A DNA stretch of 64,000 nt from NCBI RefSeq assembly GCF_011602485.2, contig NZ_CP050022.2, forward strand, positions 248,001-312,000. Direction: 5' to 3'. The position numbers and the translations under genes were made by a program. This document shows, piece after piece, positions 15,061-23,147 of this stretch. This DNA is from Bradyrhizobium sp. 1(2017) (GTDB lineage Bacteria; Pseudomonadota; Alphaproteobacteria; Rhizobiales; Xanthobacteraceae). The first letter of the stretch is position 1, and each line of letters starts with the position of its first letter. Under the pieces are notes generated by a model. That model saw only the letters and a program-made list of their open reading frames with translations, searched no databases and was not told where the DNA came from.

Positions 15061-15984
15061 CTACCCTGCCCGCTGCTTCTCATACGCCTTCAGATGCGTA
15101 TACGCGATGCGCAGCTTCGGCACCGGCACCTTGGCCGCATCTGCGCGCGAAATGAGATCGCCGATGACATGATCGGCTTCGACCGGCAGGCCCGCCTTGA
15201 TGTCGCGGAACATCGACGCCGTCATCGGCGAACCTTCGGCGGTCAAATTGCCCTTCACCCGCTCGAAGAACGGGCCGCCCGGCGGATAGCCCGACGCGGT
15301 GGCGATCGCACTGGTCTCGTCCAGCATGCCGAGCAGGAAATCCCGGCCGCCGGGCGCGGCGAGGATGTTGCCGACGGAGGTTCGCATCAGGCTGGTGCTC
15401 GCGGCGAGCGAGGAGAGGAATACCCATTTCTCCCACATGTCCTGCATGATGTTCTGGCTGGCGGTGGCGCCATTGATGCCGCTCTTGAAGGCTTCGTCGA
15501 TGGCCTTCACGCGATCCGACAGCTTGCCGTCGCGCTCGCCGTAATTGATCGACTGCATCGGCTGGAGCTGCACCACCTCGCGCTTCTCGTTCAAGGTCGC
15601 GGCGATCGCGCAAAGCCCGCCGAGCACGCGCTCCTTGCCGAATCTGGCATCCAGCGTGTCGAGATGCTTCATGCCGTTCAGCATCGGGATGATCGCGGTG
15701 TTCGGCCCGACGGCGGCCGCGAACGACGTGATGGCATCGTCGAGATCGAACGCCTTGCAGCTCAAGAGCACGACGTCGAACTTGTCCTTCAGCGTGTCGG
15801 ACTGCACGGTCGGCGGATTCTTCAGCGTCACGTCGCCATTCGGGCTCTTGATGACGAGACCGGCGCTCGCGAGCTCGCTGGCGCGGCGCGGCCGGACCAG
15901 GAAGGTCACGTCGCGGCCGGCCTGCAACAGCCTGCCACCAAAATAGCCGCCGATGGCGCCGGCGCCGACCACGAGGATACGCAT
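15061..15984 (-). CDS. panE: 2-dehydropantoate 2-reductase family protein
   Basis: This 307-residue protein is of the ketopantoate reductase (PanE/ApbA) family, which uses NADPH to make pantoate for CoA synthesis. The N-terminal motif MRILVVGAGAIGGYFGGRL and the ILVRP-like RPRR after strand two support NADP binding. Also seen are LLSCKAFDLDDA with the catalytic-type lysine and PMLNGMKHLD in the N-lobe. The C-lobe has the WEKWVFLSSLAA lysine region. Bacteria often carry several paralogues, so this copy may act on another 2-oxo acid. It is transcribed after the DsbA-like gene, separated by a palindromic element. Confidence 0.8.
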   Translation of the reverse strand: MRILVVGAGAIGGYFGGRLLQAGRDVTFLVRPRRASELASAGLVIKSPNGDVTLKNPPTVQSDTLKDKFDVVLLSCKAFDLDDAITSFAAAVGPNTAIIPMLNGMKHLDTLDARFGKERVLGGLCAIAATLNEKREVVQLQPMQSINYGERDGKLSDRVKAIDEAFKSGINGATASQNIMQDMWEKWVFLSSLAASTSLMRTSVGNILAAPGGRDFLLGMLDETSAIATASGYPPGGPFFERVKGNLTAEGSPMTASMFRDIKAGLPVEADHVIGDLISRADAAKVPVPKLRIAYTHLKAYEKQRAG

Positions 15985-16012
15985 GGGATCTTCCTTGTTG
16001 TTGTTTCTTACT

Positions 16013-16132
16013 GTCGTCCTGGCGAAAGCCGGGACCCATTACCCCGAATGCCGGTTGCCGGACAAGTTGGAGCCCGATCTCGTCACACCATGACCTTCGG
16101 TGATCATGCTGCCTGGCCTTCGCCTGGACGAC
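16013..16132. repeat. Palindromic intergenic element, family A (diverged)
   Basis: The left arm, GTCGTCCTGGCGAAAGCC, and the right arm, ending CGCCTGGACGAC, are imperfect reverse complements. It lies between two minus-strand genes, just upstream of the panE-like start and downstream of the DsbA-like stop. Confidence 0.75.
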
Positions 16133-16169
16133 GGCGGAGAGGATAGCTCGTTCTATCCACGATCCGAAG

Positions 16170-16778
16170 TCACTTCTCCAGCACCATCTCCTCGACCTCG
16201 CGCAGTTGTTCCTTGCCGAAGAACATCTCGTCACCGACGAAGAAGGTCGGCGAGCCGAACGCGCCGCGCGCCACCGCGTCCTCGGTGTTCTTGATCAGCT
16301 TGCCTTTCACTTCCGGCTCCTGCGCGCGGGCGAACAGTTTTTGCGCATCGAGGCTGGAGGAGGCCAGCGCCTTTGCCGCGGTCTCGGGATCGTCCATCTT
16401 CTTCGGCTCGCGCCACATGTGGTGGAAGGCCGCTTCGACGTATTTTTCGAACACGCCTTCGAGCTGCGCCGCGATCGCCGTGCGCATCAGGTTCAGCGTG
16501 TTGACGGGGAAGTGCGGATTCCAGACATAGGGCTCGACCTTGAAACGCTTGATGAAGCGCTCGGTCTCGACCTGCTGGAATTCGCGCTTGTTCTTGATGC
16601 CGGCCAGCGTCTCGGCCGGAGACTTGTTGTTGGTCGATTTGAAGATGCCGCCGAGCAGGATCGGGACATACTCGAACTTGACGCCGATGCGCTGTTCGAC
16701 CGCCGGGATCGCGAGATGGCTGAGATAGGCATTCGGGCTACCGAAATCGAACAGGAATTGCGGGGCTGAGCGGGTCAA
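16170..16778 (-). CDS. 2-hydroxychromene-2-carboxylate isomerase-like DsbA-family protein
   Basis: The 202-residue protein has the thioredoxin-fold/alpha-helical layout of HCCA isomerases and kappa-class glutathione transferases. The glutathione-site start FLFDFGSPNAYLSH is typical, with a serine instead of a CxxC pair. GAFGSPTFFVGDEMFFGKEQ is the cis-proline region and C-terminal strand. HCCA isomerase acts with glutathione in naphthalene-type degradation, but no such pathway is nearby, so a general glutathione-dependent role is equally likely. Confidence 0.82.
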   Translation of the reverse strand: MTRSAPQFLFDFGSPNAYLSHLAIPAVEQRIGVKFEYVPILLGGIFKSTNNKSPAETLAGIKNKREFQQVETERFIKRFKVEPYVWNPHFPVNTLNLMRTAIAAQLEGVFEKYVEAAFHHMWREPKKMDDPETAAKALASSSLDAQKLFARAQEPEVKGKLIKNTEDAVARGAFGSPTFFVGDEMFFGKEQLREVEEMVLEK

Positions 16779-16867
16779 GTTCGTTCTCCCTTGCGGCGCT
16801 TTCGTCCATTGTGGCGCAGCGCACGTCGCAGGTCCACCGTTTAATGATGATCATAATACTCTGATCG

Positions 16868-18217
16868 TCAGATCAGGCGCTCGATTGCTTGCTTGCGCCA
16901 CACCAGGAGGTAATAGCCCATCTGCAAAACGAACATGGCGCAGAACACGATCGGATAGGCGGCCCAAACGCCCTCGAGGCCGATCGTGCGGCTGAGGATC
17001 ACCGCCGCCGGCAGCTCGATCGCGACGATGGCGAAGATCGACAGCAGCATCGGCGTCAAGGCGACGCCGGCGGCACGCATGGCGCCGGAGAACACCGTGG
17101 CGAGGCCGAACGGCACCGAGCTCCACAAGGCGATGTACAGCAGTTCCTTCGCCAGATCGAGCACGGCGCCGTCGGTGATGAAGATGCCGAGCACGGCGCG
17201 CGGCGCGAGATAGATCAGCGCCACCAGCCCGCCGGTCAGGACGAGATTGAACGCAATGCCGGCGCGAACGATGCCGTCGAGCCGCGCTCGGTCGCCCCCG
17301 CCGATCGCCTGCGCGCCGAGGATCGAGACCGCGATCGAAATCGACATCGCCGTGAACTGGGTGTAGCCCATCACCTGATTGACGGCGCCGTACGCAGCCG
17401 TGGCGCTCGAGCCGAAGCGGTTGACGAGCCCGAGCAGCACCAGCTCGGCGATCGCCATTACCACCATGCCGATTGCGCTGGGCAGCCCGATGCCGAGGAT
17501 TTTTCCGAGCACGGCGCCCTTGAGACGCAGATGATGCAGCAGGGCCGCATCCGGCGCCAGGGTGTGCTGCTTCCGCAGCAGGTAGACGGCCAGCACGATC
17601 AGCGTCAGCGTGTTGGCGATCGCAGCAGCCCATGCCGGGCTGGTGATGCCGGACGCGGGCAACCCGAAAGCGCCGCGGATCAGCACCGGCGTCAGGATCA
17701 GGCCGATCGCGGTCGACAGCGCCAGTGCGAGCAGCGGTGTCACGGTGTCGCCGACGCCGCGGATCATCGCCGTCATCAGGAGGAAGACAAAGCCGAGCGG
17801 CATCGTCAGCAGCATGATGCGTGCATAGGCGCTGGCCTGCTCGAGAATGTCCGCGGGCGTTGCGAGCGCCATCATCAGTTGGCGGCTGAAGATGCCACCG
17901 ATCAGTGCAATCGCAATCGAGAACAGCAGGCCTATCGCCAGCGTCGTGCCGACGACGAGCTTGATCCTGTCATGTTCGCCTGCGCCAAAGGCCTGACCGA
18001 TCAGCACCGTGGCGCCGGTGCTCAGGCCCATGACGAAAGCGAACAGGAAGAACATCACCGGAAAGAAGGCCGAGACCGCGGCCAGCGCGTCGATGCCGAT
18101 CATCTGGCCGAGATAGACGTTGCTGACGGTGCCGAACAGCGATTGCAGCGCGTTGCCTAGCATCAGCGGAGCGAGGAAGCGGAGGAATGTCGTCCAGAGA
18201 CGTGGTGTGGCGGACAT
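16868..18217 (-). CDS. MATE-family efflux transporter
   Basis: This 449-residue protein has about twelve membrane helices and the MATE signature LAPLMLGNALQSLFGTVSNV near the N-terminus, then GLSTGATVLIGQAFGAG and repeats of this in the second half (ISIAVSILGAQAIGGGDR). MATE proteins export cationic drugs or metabolites using Na+ or H+. The ATG at 18217 is preferred over 18232 because AAAGG precedes it. The upstream DUF2239 gene is on the same strand 82 bp away. The two may share the TACCCGGGTA-controlled promoter. Confidence 0.88.
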   Translation of the reverse strand: MSATPRLWTTFLRFLAPLMLGNALQSLFGTVSNVYLGQMIGIDALAAVSAFFPVMFFLFAFVMGLSTGATVLIGQAFGAGEHDRIKLVVGTTLAIGLLFSIAIALIGGIFSRQLMMALATPADILEQASAYARIMLLTMPLGFVFLLMTAMIRGVGDTVTPLLALALSTAIGLILTPVLIRGAFGLPASGITSPAWAAAIANTLTLIVLAVYLLRKQHTLAPDAALLHHLRLKGAVLGKILGIGLPSAIGMVVMAIAELVLLGLVNRFGSSATAAYGAVNQVMGYTQFTAMSISIAVSILGAQAIGGGDRARLDGIVRAGIAFNLVLTGGLVALIYLAPRAVLGIFITDGAVLDLAKELLYIALWSSVPFGLATVFSGAMRAAGVALTPMLLSIFAIVAIELPAAVILSRTIGLEGVWAAYPIVFCAMFVLQMGYYLLVWRKQAIERLI

Positions 18218-18299
18218 GGACTTGCCTTTCATCAGGGCGTGCGAAGCCGTTGCCGCGCAATGCGCGGCTCGGCCGTCGATGGGGTTGTGGAAGGCGCGC

Positions 18300-18890
18300 C
18301 TAGGCGCGGTCGCTATAGGCGAGCTTGACGATGTGGTCGCGGATGTCGGTTGGCCAGTCGGCGATCAGTCCGGTGAAGCGGCGCCGGTCGTCTGCGAACA
18401 GCGCGCGCGAGGCTTCCTCGAACTGCGGCAGATTGCCGGCCATGGTCGACATGAAGTGATAGGCCGCATCGCGCGCCTGCCGCTCGCGGTCCTTGTCGCC
18501 GCTGGCGCGTCTGGCTTCGTCGACGAGCTTGCGCAGCGCGACCGAGGCGCCGCCGGCTTGTGCGTTGAGCCACTCCCAATGCCGCGGCAGCAAGGTCACC
18601 TCGCGTGCGACCACGCCGAGCTTCGGCCGGCCGCGGCCGCGCGGCTCGTTCGGTGGTGCGGTCTCCTCGACCGGCAGCGGGACAAGCTTCGCCAGCCGCG
18701 CCAGCACCTCGCGATCGCCGCCGCGTAGATCGAAGTCGATCGACCGGCCCGTTGAGTCCTCGAAGATGATGATGGGCTCGTCCGGCCGGGACGCGATCCG
18801 CTTCACGACCAGCGCGACCTCTCCTGCCGGCCCGGATACCAGGCGACGCTGCCCCTGGAAGGCGGTGAAAAACTTCTGCATTGGAATCAT
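18300..18890 (-). CDS. DUF2239-family protein, possible DNA-binding regulator
   Basis: The 196-residue protein matches the DUF2239 pattern: an N-terminal beta-rich domain (1-75), a basic RGRGRPK stretch (84-90) resembling an AT-hook, then EVTLLPRHWEWLNAQ (97-111) and ASVALRKLVDEAR (115-127). The last two resemble the strand-helix-helix of ribbon-helix-helix proteins. The function is not established. The gene is preceded by a good promoter overlapped by two TACCCGGGTA-type palindromes, and it is followed by a MATE exporter. An autoregulator is therefore plausible but unproven. Confidence 0.82.
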   Translation of the reverse strand: MIPMQKFFTAFQGQRRLVSGPAGEVALVVKRIASRPDEPIIIFEDSTGRSIDFDLRGGDREVLARLAKLVPLPVEETAPPNEPRGRGRPKLGVVAREVTLLPRHWEWLNAQAGGASVALRKLVDEARRASGDKDRERQARDAAYHFMSTMAGNLPQFEEASRALFADDRRRFTGLIADWPTDIRDHIVKLAYSDRA

Positions 18891-18914
18891 TGCCGTATTG
18901 ATCGCGTTGGCAGT

Positions 18915-18943
18915 TTAATACCCGGGTAAATTGCCAGCGTCAA
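18915..18943 (-). promoter_or_regulatory. Predicted sigma-70-type promoter of the DUF2239 gene
   Basis: On the minus strand TTGACG (18938-18943), a 17-bp spacer and TATTAA (18915-18920) lie about 25 bp before the ATG at 18890. The spacer and edges carry the palindromes at 18919 and 18946, so bound protein would block polymerase. Confidence 0.68.
18919..18928. promoter_or_regulatory. Operator-like palindrome TACCCGGGTA, site 1
   Basis: This is a perfect 10-bp palindrome overlapping the -10 box of the DUF2239 promoter. The centre-to-centre distance to site 2 is 27 bp. Confidence 0.75.
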
Positions 18944-18945
18944 TA

Positions 18946-18955
18946 TACCCGGGTG
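18946..18955. promoter_or_regulatory. Operator-like palindrome TACCCGGGTG, site 2
   Basis: This differs from site 1 at one base and lies directly upstream of the -35 box on the minus strand. Both sites share the flank ATACCCGGGT. Confidence 0.75.
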
Positions 18956-19041
18956 AAAATATCCGTCCGGATGGCTCGACATTGCGGTCCCGGGCTGGCA
19001 CCAACGCGGCAAACGACCAAGCCAAGCTGGGGACCTGCGCG

Positions 19042-19707
19042 ATGCTGACTGTTCATCACCTCAACAACTCCCGCTCGCAGCGCGTGCTGTGGCTGCTCGA
19101 GGAGTTGGGCGTGCCCTACGAGATCGTGGGCTATCAGCGCCAGCCGGACATGCGCGCGCCGAAGGAGCTGCGCGCCATTCATCCGCTCGGCAAGTCGCCT
19201 GTCATCACCGACAACGGCAACATCATCGCCGAGTCGGGCGCGATCATCGAATATCTCATCGCGACCTATGGCAACGGCCGGCTGATCCCGCCGCCGAATA
19301 CGCCGGAGCGGCTGCGCTACACATATTGGCTGCATTACGCGGAAGGCTCGGCGATGCAGCCGCTGCTGTTGAAGCTGTTGTTCACGCTGATGCCGAAGCG
19401 CGCGCCCGCACTGTTGCGGCCGCTGGTGCGCAAGGTCTGCAACCAGGCGCTCACCGCGCTGGTCAATCCGCAGCTCAAGCAGCACATGGATTATTGGGAA
19501 GGTGAGCTCGGCAAGAGCGAGTGGTTCGCCGGCAACGAGTTCACGGCCGCCGACATCCAGATGAGCTTTCCGCTGGAAGCCGCGCAGGCGCGTGGCGGGC
19601 TGGAGCAGGGCCATCCGAAGGCGATGGCGTTCCTGGAGCGCATTCATGCGCGGCCGGCCTATGCGCGCGCGCTGGAAAAGGGCGGGCCGTATCAGGTTGG
19701 AAGGTAG
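19042..19707 (+). CDS. Glutathione S-transferase family protein
   Basis: This is a 221-residue cytosolic glutathione transferase. The N-terminal thioredoxin-like domain starts MLTVHHLNNSRSQRVLWLLE, where the serine of SRSQR is the likely catalytic residue. GKSPVITDNG holds the cis-proline, and IIAESGAIIEYL is the glutathione gamma-glutamyl site. The helical domain has FTAADIQMSFPLE (N-capping box). The start at 19042 is chosen because the family N-terminus begins there. It diverges from the DUF2239 gene, and the TACCCGGGTA pair lies about 90-120 bp upstream, so it may be co-controlled. Confidence 0.9.
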   Translation: MLTVHHLNNSRSQRVLWLLEELGVPYEIVGYQRQPDMRAPKELRAIHPLGKSPVITDNGNIIAESGAIIEYLIATYGNGRLIPPPNTPERLRYTYWLHYAEGSAMQPLLLKLLFTLMPKRAPALLRPLVRKVCNQALTALVNPQLKQHMDYWEGELGKSEWFAGNEFTAADIQMSFPLEAAQARGGLEQGHPKAMAFLERIHARPAYARALEKGGPYQVGR

Positions 19708-19713
19708 TGTACC

Positions 19714-19812
19714 GTCATTCCGGGGCACGCGAAGCGTGAACCCGGAATCTCGAGATCCTCAGGTGCGAAATTGCGCACCGTAGTTCGATGCTTCGCATCG
19801 CCCCGGGATGAC
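19714..19812. repeat. Palindromic intergenic element, family B
   Basis: Left arm GTCATTCCGGGGCACGCGAA and right arm TTCGCATCGCCCCGGGATGAC are imperfect reverse complements. The element starts 7 bp after the glutathione transferase stop and ends 10 bp before the convergent MFS stop. Confidence 0.85.
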
Positions 19813-19821
19813 AGTCGAACA

Positions 19822-21117
19822 TCAATCCGCGTGCAGCACGCGTCCGCGCGTCTCAGGCAGCGCGAATGCGGCGATGAAGAACAGCGCATAGGCGACCACC
19901 GCGAAGATCGCGATGGCGTTCGACAGCGACGTCGTTGCCGAGAGCGCGCCGACCAGGAACGGAAACAGCGCCCCGATGCCGCGGCCGAAATTGTAGCAGA
20001 AGCCCTGGCCGGAGCCGCGCAGCCGCGTCGGATAGAGCTCGGTCAGGAAGGCGCCGATCCCCGAGAAGTAGCCCGAGGCGAAGAAGCCGAGCGGGAAGCC
20101 GAGCACCCACAGGATCTCGTTGGTCAGCGGCAGCTGGGTGTAGAGCAGCACCACCGCCATGGCCCCGATCGAGAAGATCAAGAACAGATTGCGCCGTCCG
20201 ATCCGGTCGGCGAGCCAGGCGCCGGTGAGATATCCGATGAAGGAGCCGATGATCAGCGTCGAGAGATAGCCCGTCGAGCCGACGATCGACAGGTGCCGCT
20301 CCTTGGTCAGGAACTGCGGCACCCAGAAGGTGACGGCGTAATAGCCGCCCTGGCAGCCCGTCGCCATCAGCGATGCCAGGATCGTGGTCTTGAGGATCGG
20401 GCCGGAGAAAATCTCCCAGAGCGCCGGACGATCGCCGCTCGCGGCCTGCCTGGCGCGGGCCTGGGCGGAGATCTCGGGCTCGGTGACCGAGCGGCGGATG
20501 TAGAACACGAGCAGCGCCGGCAAGGCGCCGATCACGAACATCCATCGCCACGCCGTCTCCGCAGGCAAGGCCGAGAACAGGATCGCCTGCGACAGCACCG
20601 CGAGGCCCCAGCCGACGGCCCAGCCCGACTGCACCGACCCGACGGCGCGGCCGCGATATTGCGGCCGGATCGCTTCGCCCATCAGTACGGCGCCGGCGGC
20701 CCATTCGCCGCCGAAGCCGAGGCCGAGCAAGGCGCGCGCAATCAGCAGCTGGTCGAAATTCTGCACGACTGCGCAGACCAGCGAGAAGAACGAGAACCAG
20801 ATGATGGTGATCTGCAGCGTCCTGACCCGTCCGATATGGTCGGAGAGATAGCCGCCGAGCCAGCCGCCGATCGCCGACGCCAGCAGGGTCACTGTGCCAG
20901 CGAGACCGGCCGAGGCGGCATCGACCTTCCACAGCGCGATGATGGTGCCGATCACCAGCGGGTAGATCATGAAATCCATGCCGTCGAGCGCCCACCCGGC
21001 TGCGCAGGCCCAGAACGTCCGGCGCTCCGGCGTGTTCATGTCGCGGTAGAACGCGAGAAGGCTGGTGTCCTCGATCTCGGCGCGTTCGATGCGCTGGTTC
21101 GGATCGGTTGTCGTCAT
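19822..21117 (-). CDS. MFS transporter, metabolite:H+ symporter type
   Basis: This 431-residue twelve-helix major facilitator belongs to the sugar/organic-acid symporter group. It carries LSDHIGRVRTLQ in the helix 2-3 loop and ARALLGLGFGGEWAAGAVLM in helix 4, as in NanT/aromatic-acid:H+ symporters. ADRIGRRNLFLI is present in the second half. The ATG at 21117 follows AGGAAACTCGC; an upstream in-frame start adds non-conserved residues. The substrate is not predictable. It is followed by a palindromic element and preceded by the ggt gene on the same strand. Confidence 0.88.
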   Translation of the reverse strand: MTTTDPNQRIERAEIEDTSLLAFYRDMNTPERRTFWACAAGWALDGMDFMIYPLVIGTIIALWKVDAASAGLAGTVTLLASAIGGWLGGYLSDHIGRVRTLQITIIWFSFFSLVCAVVQNFDQLLIARALLGLGFGGEWAAGAVLMGEAIRPQYRGRAVGSVQSGWAVGWGLAVLSQAILFSALPAETAWRWMFVIGALPALLVFYIRRSVTEPEISAQARARQAASGDRPALWEIFSGPILKTTILASLMATGCQGGYYAVTFWVPQFLTKERHLSIVGSTGYLSTLIIGSFIGYLTGAWLADRIGRRNLFLIFSIGAMAVVLLYTQLPLTNEILWVLGFPLGFFASGYFSGIGAFLTELYPTRLRGSGQGFCYNFGRGIGALFPFLVGALSATTSLSNAIAIFAVVAYALFFIAAFALPETRGRVLHAD

Positions 21118-21216
21118 GCGAGTTTCCTGGGCGGTTCTTGGAAAGCTGCGCCTTGGTAGCACGCGTGGCAGCGAGAGCTAGCGGGCCCACGCTCCCGTGC
21201 CATGCAAATGACGTGG

Positions 21217-22968
21217 TTACTGCCCCGCCGCCTCGGCGCCGCGCGTGCGCGGATCGGAGGCACCGAGCGGCCCAGTCGCCGTCACGAGAATCGAATTGGC
21301 CGATGTCTGCCCCATCGGCTCGACGATGAGGTGACCCATCGCCTTCAGCTCGGCCAGAACGTCGCTGGGAAAACCGCTCTCGACGCGCACCTCGTCCGGC
21401 AGCCACTGATGATGCAGCCGCGGCGTCGCAACCGCGGCCGCGACGTCCATCTTGTAGTCGAGGACGTTCACGATGACCTGGAGAACGGTCGAAATGATGC
21501 GGCTGCCGCCGGGCGAGCCCGTCACCAGCACCGGTTTGCCGTCCTTCAGCACGATGGTGGGCGACATCGAGGACAGCGGACGTTTTCCAGGTCCGGGCAG
21601 ATTGGCCTCGAAGCCGACGAGGCCGTAGGCATTGGACGCGCCGACCGCCGCCGTGAAGTCGTCGAGCTCGTTGTTGAGCAGCACGCCGGTGCCGTCCGCG
21701 ACGAGGCCGACGCCATAGCTGAAATTCAGCGTATAGGTGTTGCTGACGGCGTTGCCGCGACCGTCGACGACGGAGAAATGGGTGGTGTTGCTGCCCTCGC
21801 GCGGCGAGGTGGCGGCAGCAACGAGCTCCTTCGACGGCGTGGCGCGCTCGGTGGAGATGCCCGCGCGCAGCTTGGCGGCATAGTCCTTCGCGGTCAGCGT
21901 CTCGATCGGTGCATTGACGAAGGCGGGATCGCCGAGATAGCGCGCACGATCCGCATAAGCGCGCTTCATGGCCTCGATCAGGAGATGCAGCGACGCCGGC
22001 GATCCCTGCTTGAGATCGGCGAGCTGAAAGCCTTCGAGGATGTTGAGCGTCTCCACCAGCACCACGCCGCCGGACGAGGGCAACGGCATCGACACGACGT
22101 CGTAGCCGCGATAGGTGCCGCGCACCGGCGCACGGATCACCGCCTGATAGGACTTGAGGTCGGCCGGCGTCATGATGCCCCCGGCCTCGCCGACGGCCTT
22201 GGCGAGCTTTTCCGCAACCGGTCCCTCATAGAAGCCGCGCGGCCCCTCTGCGGCGACGACCGACAGCGTTGCGGCGAGATCGCCTTGCACCAGCCTGTCG
22301 CCTTCACCGAGCGGCGAGCCGTCAGGGCGCGAGAAGATCTTGGCCGAGGAAGGCCAGCGCGCCAACCGGCGGTGCCAGCCCGGCAGCGTGTCGGCCATGT
22401 CGTCGCTGACGACGAAACCGTCGCGCGCGAGCGCGATTGCGGGTTCGAGCAGTTGCGCCAGCGTGAACCGGCCCGAGCCGTATTTCTCCAATGCGAGGGC
22501 AAGACCAGCGACGGTGCCAGGGACGCCGATGCCGAGCGCGGAATCCCGCGACTTCGTCACGTCAGGCTTGCCATCGGGGCCGAGGAAAATTTGCGGCGTG
22601 GTCGCAGCCGGCGCGGTCTCGCGATAGTCGATCGTGATGTCTTCATTGCGGTCGGCGGAATGGATCACCATGAAGCCGCCGCCGCCGATATTGCCGGCGC
22701 GCGGATAGGTCACGGCCATCGCAAAGCCGGTGGCGACCGCGGCATCGACCGCATTGCCGCCGCGCCGCAGAATGTCGGCACCGACCTGCGCGGAGATCCT
22801 CTCCTGGGCCACCACCATGCCGTGCTCGGCGGCGACGGCACGCACCGCGTCGCGCGCGGGCGGGACATAGCCCCGCCGCGCATCCTGGGCCGTCGCGGGC
22901 ACGAAGCCGAGCACCAGCGTGGCGATGACGGCCAGGAAGGTCCGCCGCGTCGAATATGACGACATCAT
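21217..22968 (-). CDS. ggt: Gamma-glutamyltransferase, exported
   Basis: This 583-residue proenzyme cleaves the gamma-glutamyl bond of glutathione and transfers it to acceptors in the periplasm. A signal peptide is present (RRTFLAVIATLVLGFVPATA). The autocleavage site is SNTTHFSVVD, with the nucleophile threonine near residue 396. Family motifs SMSPTIVLKDGKPVLVTGSP and GNIGGGGFMVIH are intact. The start is the double ATG at 22965-22968. A seven-copy 13-bp repeat lies just upstream in the region shared with the divergent transporter gene. Confidence 0.92.
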   Translation of the reverse strand: MMSSYSTRRTFLAVIATLVLGFVPATAQDARRGYVPPARDAVRAVAAEHGMVVAQERISAQVGADILRRGGNAVDAAVATGFAMAVTYPRAGNIGGGGFMVIHSADRNEDITIDYRETAPAATTPQIFLGPDGKPDVTKSRDSALGIGVPGTVAGLALALEKYGSGRFTLAQLLEPAIALARDGFVVSDDMADTLPGWHRRLARWPSSAKIFSRPDGSPLGEGDRLVQGDLAATLSVVAAEGPRGFYEGPVAEKLAKAVGEAGGIMTPADLKSYQAVIRAPVRGTYRGYDVVSMPLPSSGGVVLVETLNILEGFQLADLKQGSPASLHLLIEAMKRAYADRARYLGDPAFVNAPIETLTAKDYAAKLRAGISTERATPSKELVAAATSPREGSNTTHFSVVDGRGNAVSNTYTLNFSYGVGLVADGTGVLLNNELDDFTAAVGASNAYGLVGFEANLPGPGKRPLSSMSPTIVLKDGKPVLVTGSPGGSRIISTVLQVIVNVLDYKMDVAAAVATPRLHHQWLPDEVRVESGFPSDVLAELKAMGHLIVEPMGQTSANSILVTATGPLGASDPRTRGAEAAGQ

Positions 22969-22986
22969 CAAAATTTCCGTCGTGCT

Positions 22987-23077
22987 CTTGGACCAGTCCC
23001 TTGGACCAAACCCTTGGGCCAGTCTCTTGGGCCAGTCTCTTTGGATGGTCTCTTGGGAGGGTCCCTTGGGCCAGTTC
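22987..23077. repeat. 13-bp tandem repeat, seven copies
   Basis: Units start at 22987, 23000, 23013, 23026, 23039, 23052 and 23065, with consensus CTTGGGCCAGTCY. Copies 3 and 4 are identical; copies 5 and 6 are the most diverged. It lies between the divergent ggt and Atg22-like genes. Reading frames run through it, but the encoded peptides are not conserved-looking, so it is most likely non-coding. Confidence 0.9.
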
Positions 23078-23147
23078 ACACCCGTCACGGCAATGCTATA
23101 CGGTTTGCCCTGAGAGAGGCAAAACTGTTCGTGATGAGGACTGCGAG

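Noticed and set aside
22987..23077. CRISPR-like array
   Set aside because: The repeat is a direct 13-bp tandem without spacers or any cas gene nearby.
22956..23147. N-terminal extension of the Atg22-like transporter through the 13-bp repeat
   Set aside because: The extension has no ribosome site, is not conserved-looking and encodes the tandem repeat; the ATG at 23148 is well supported.
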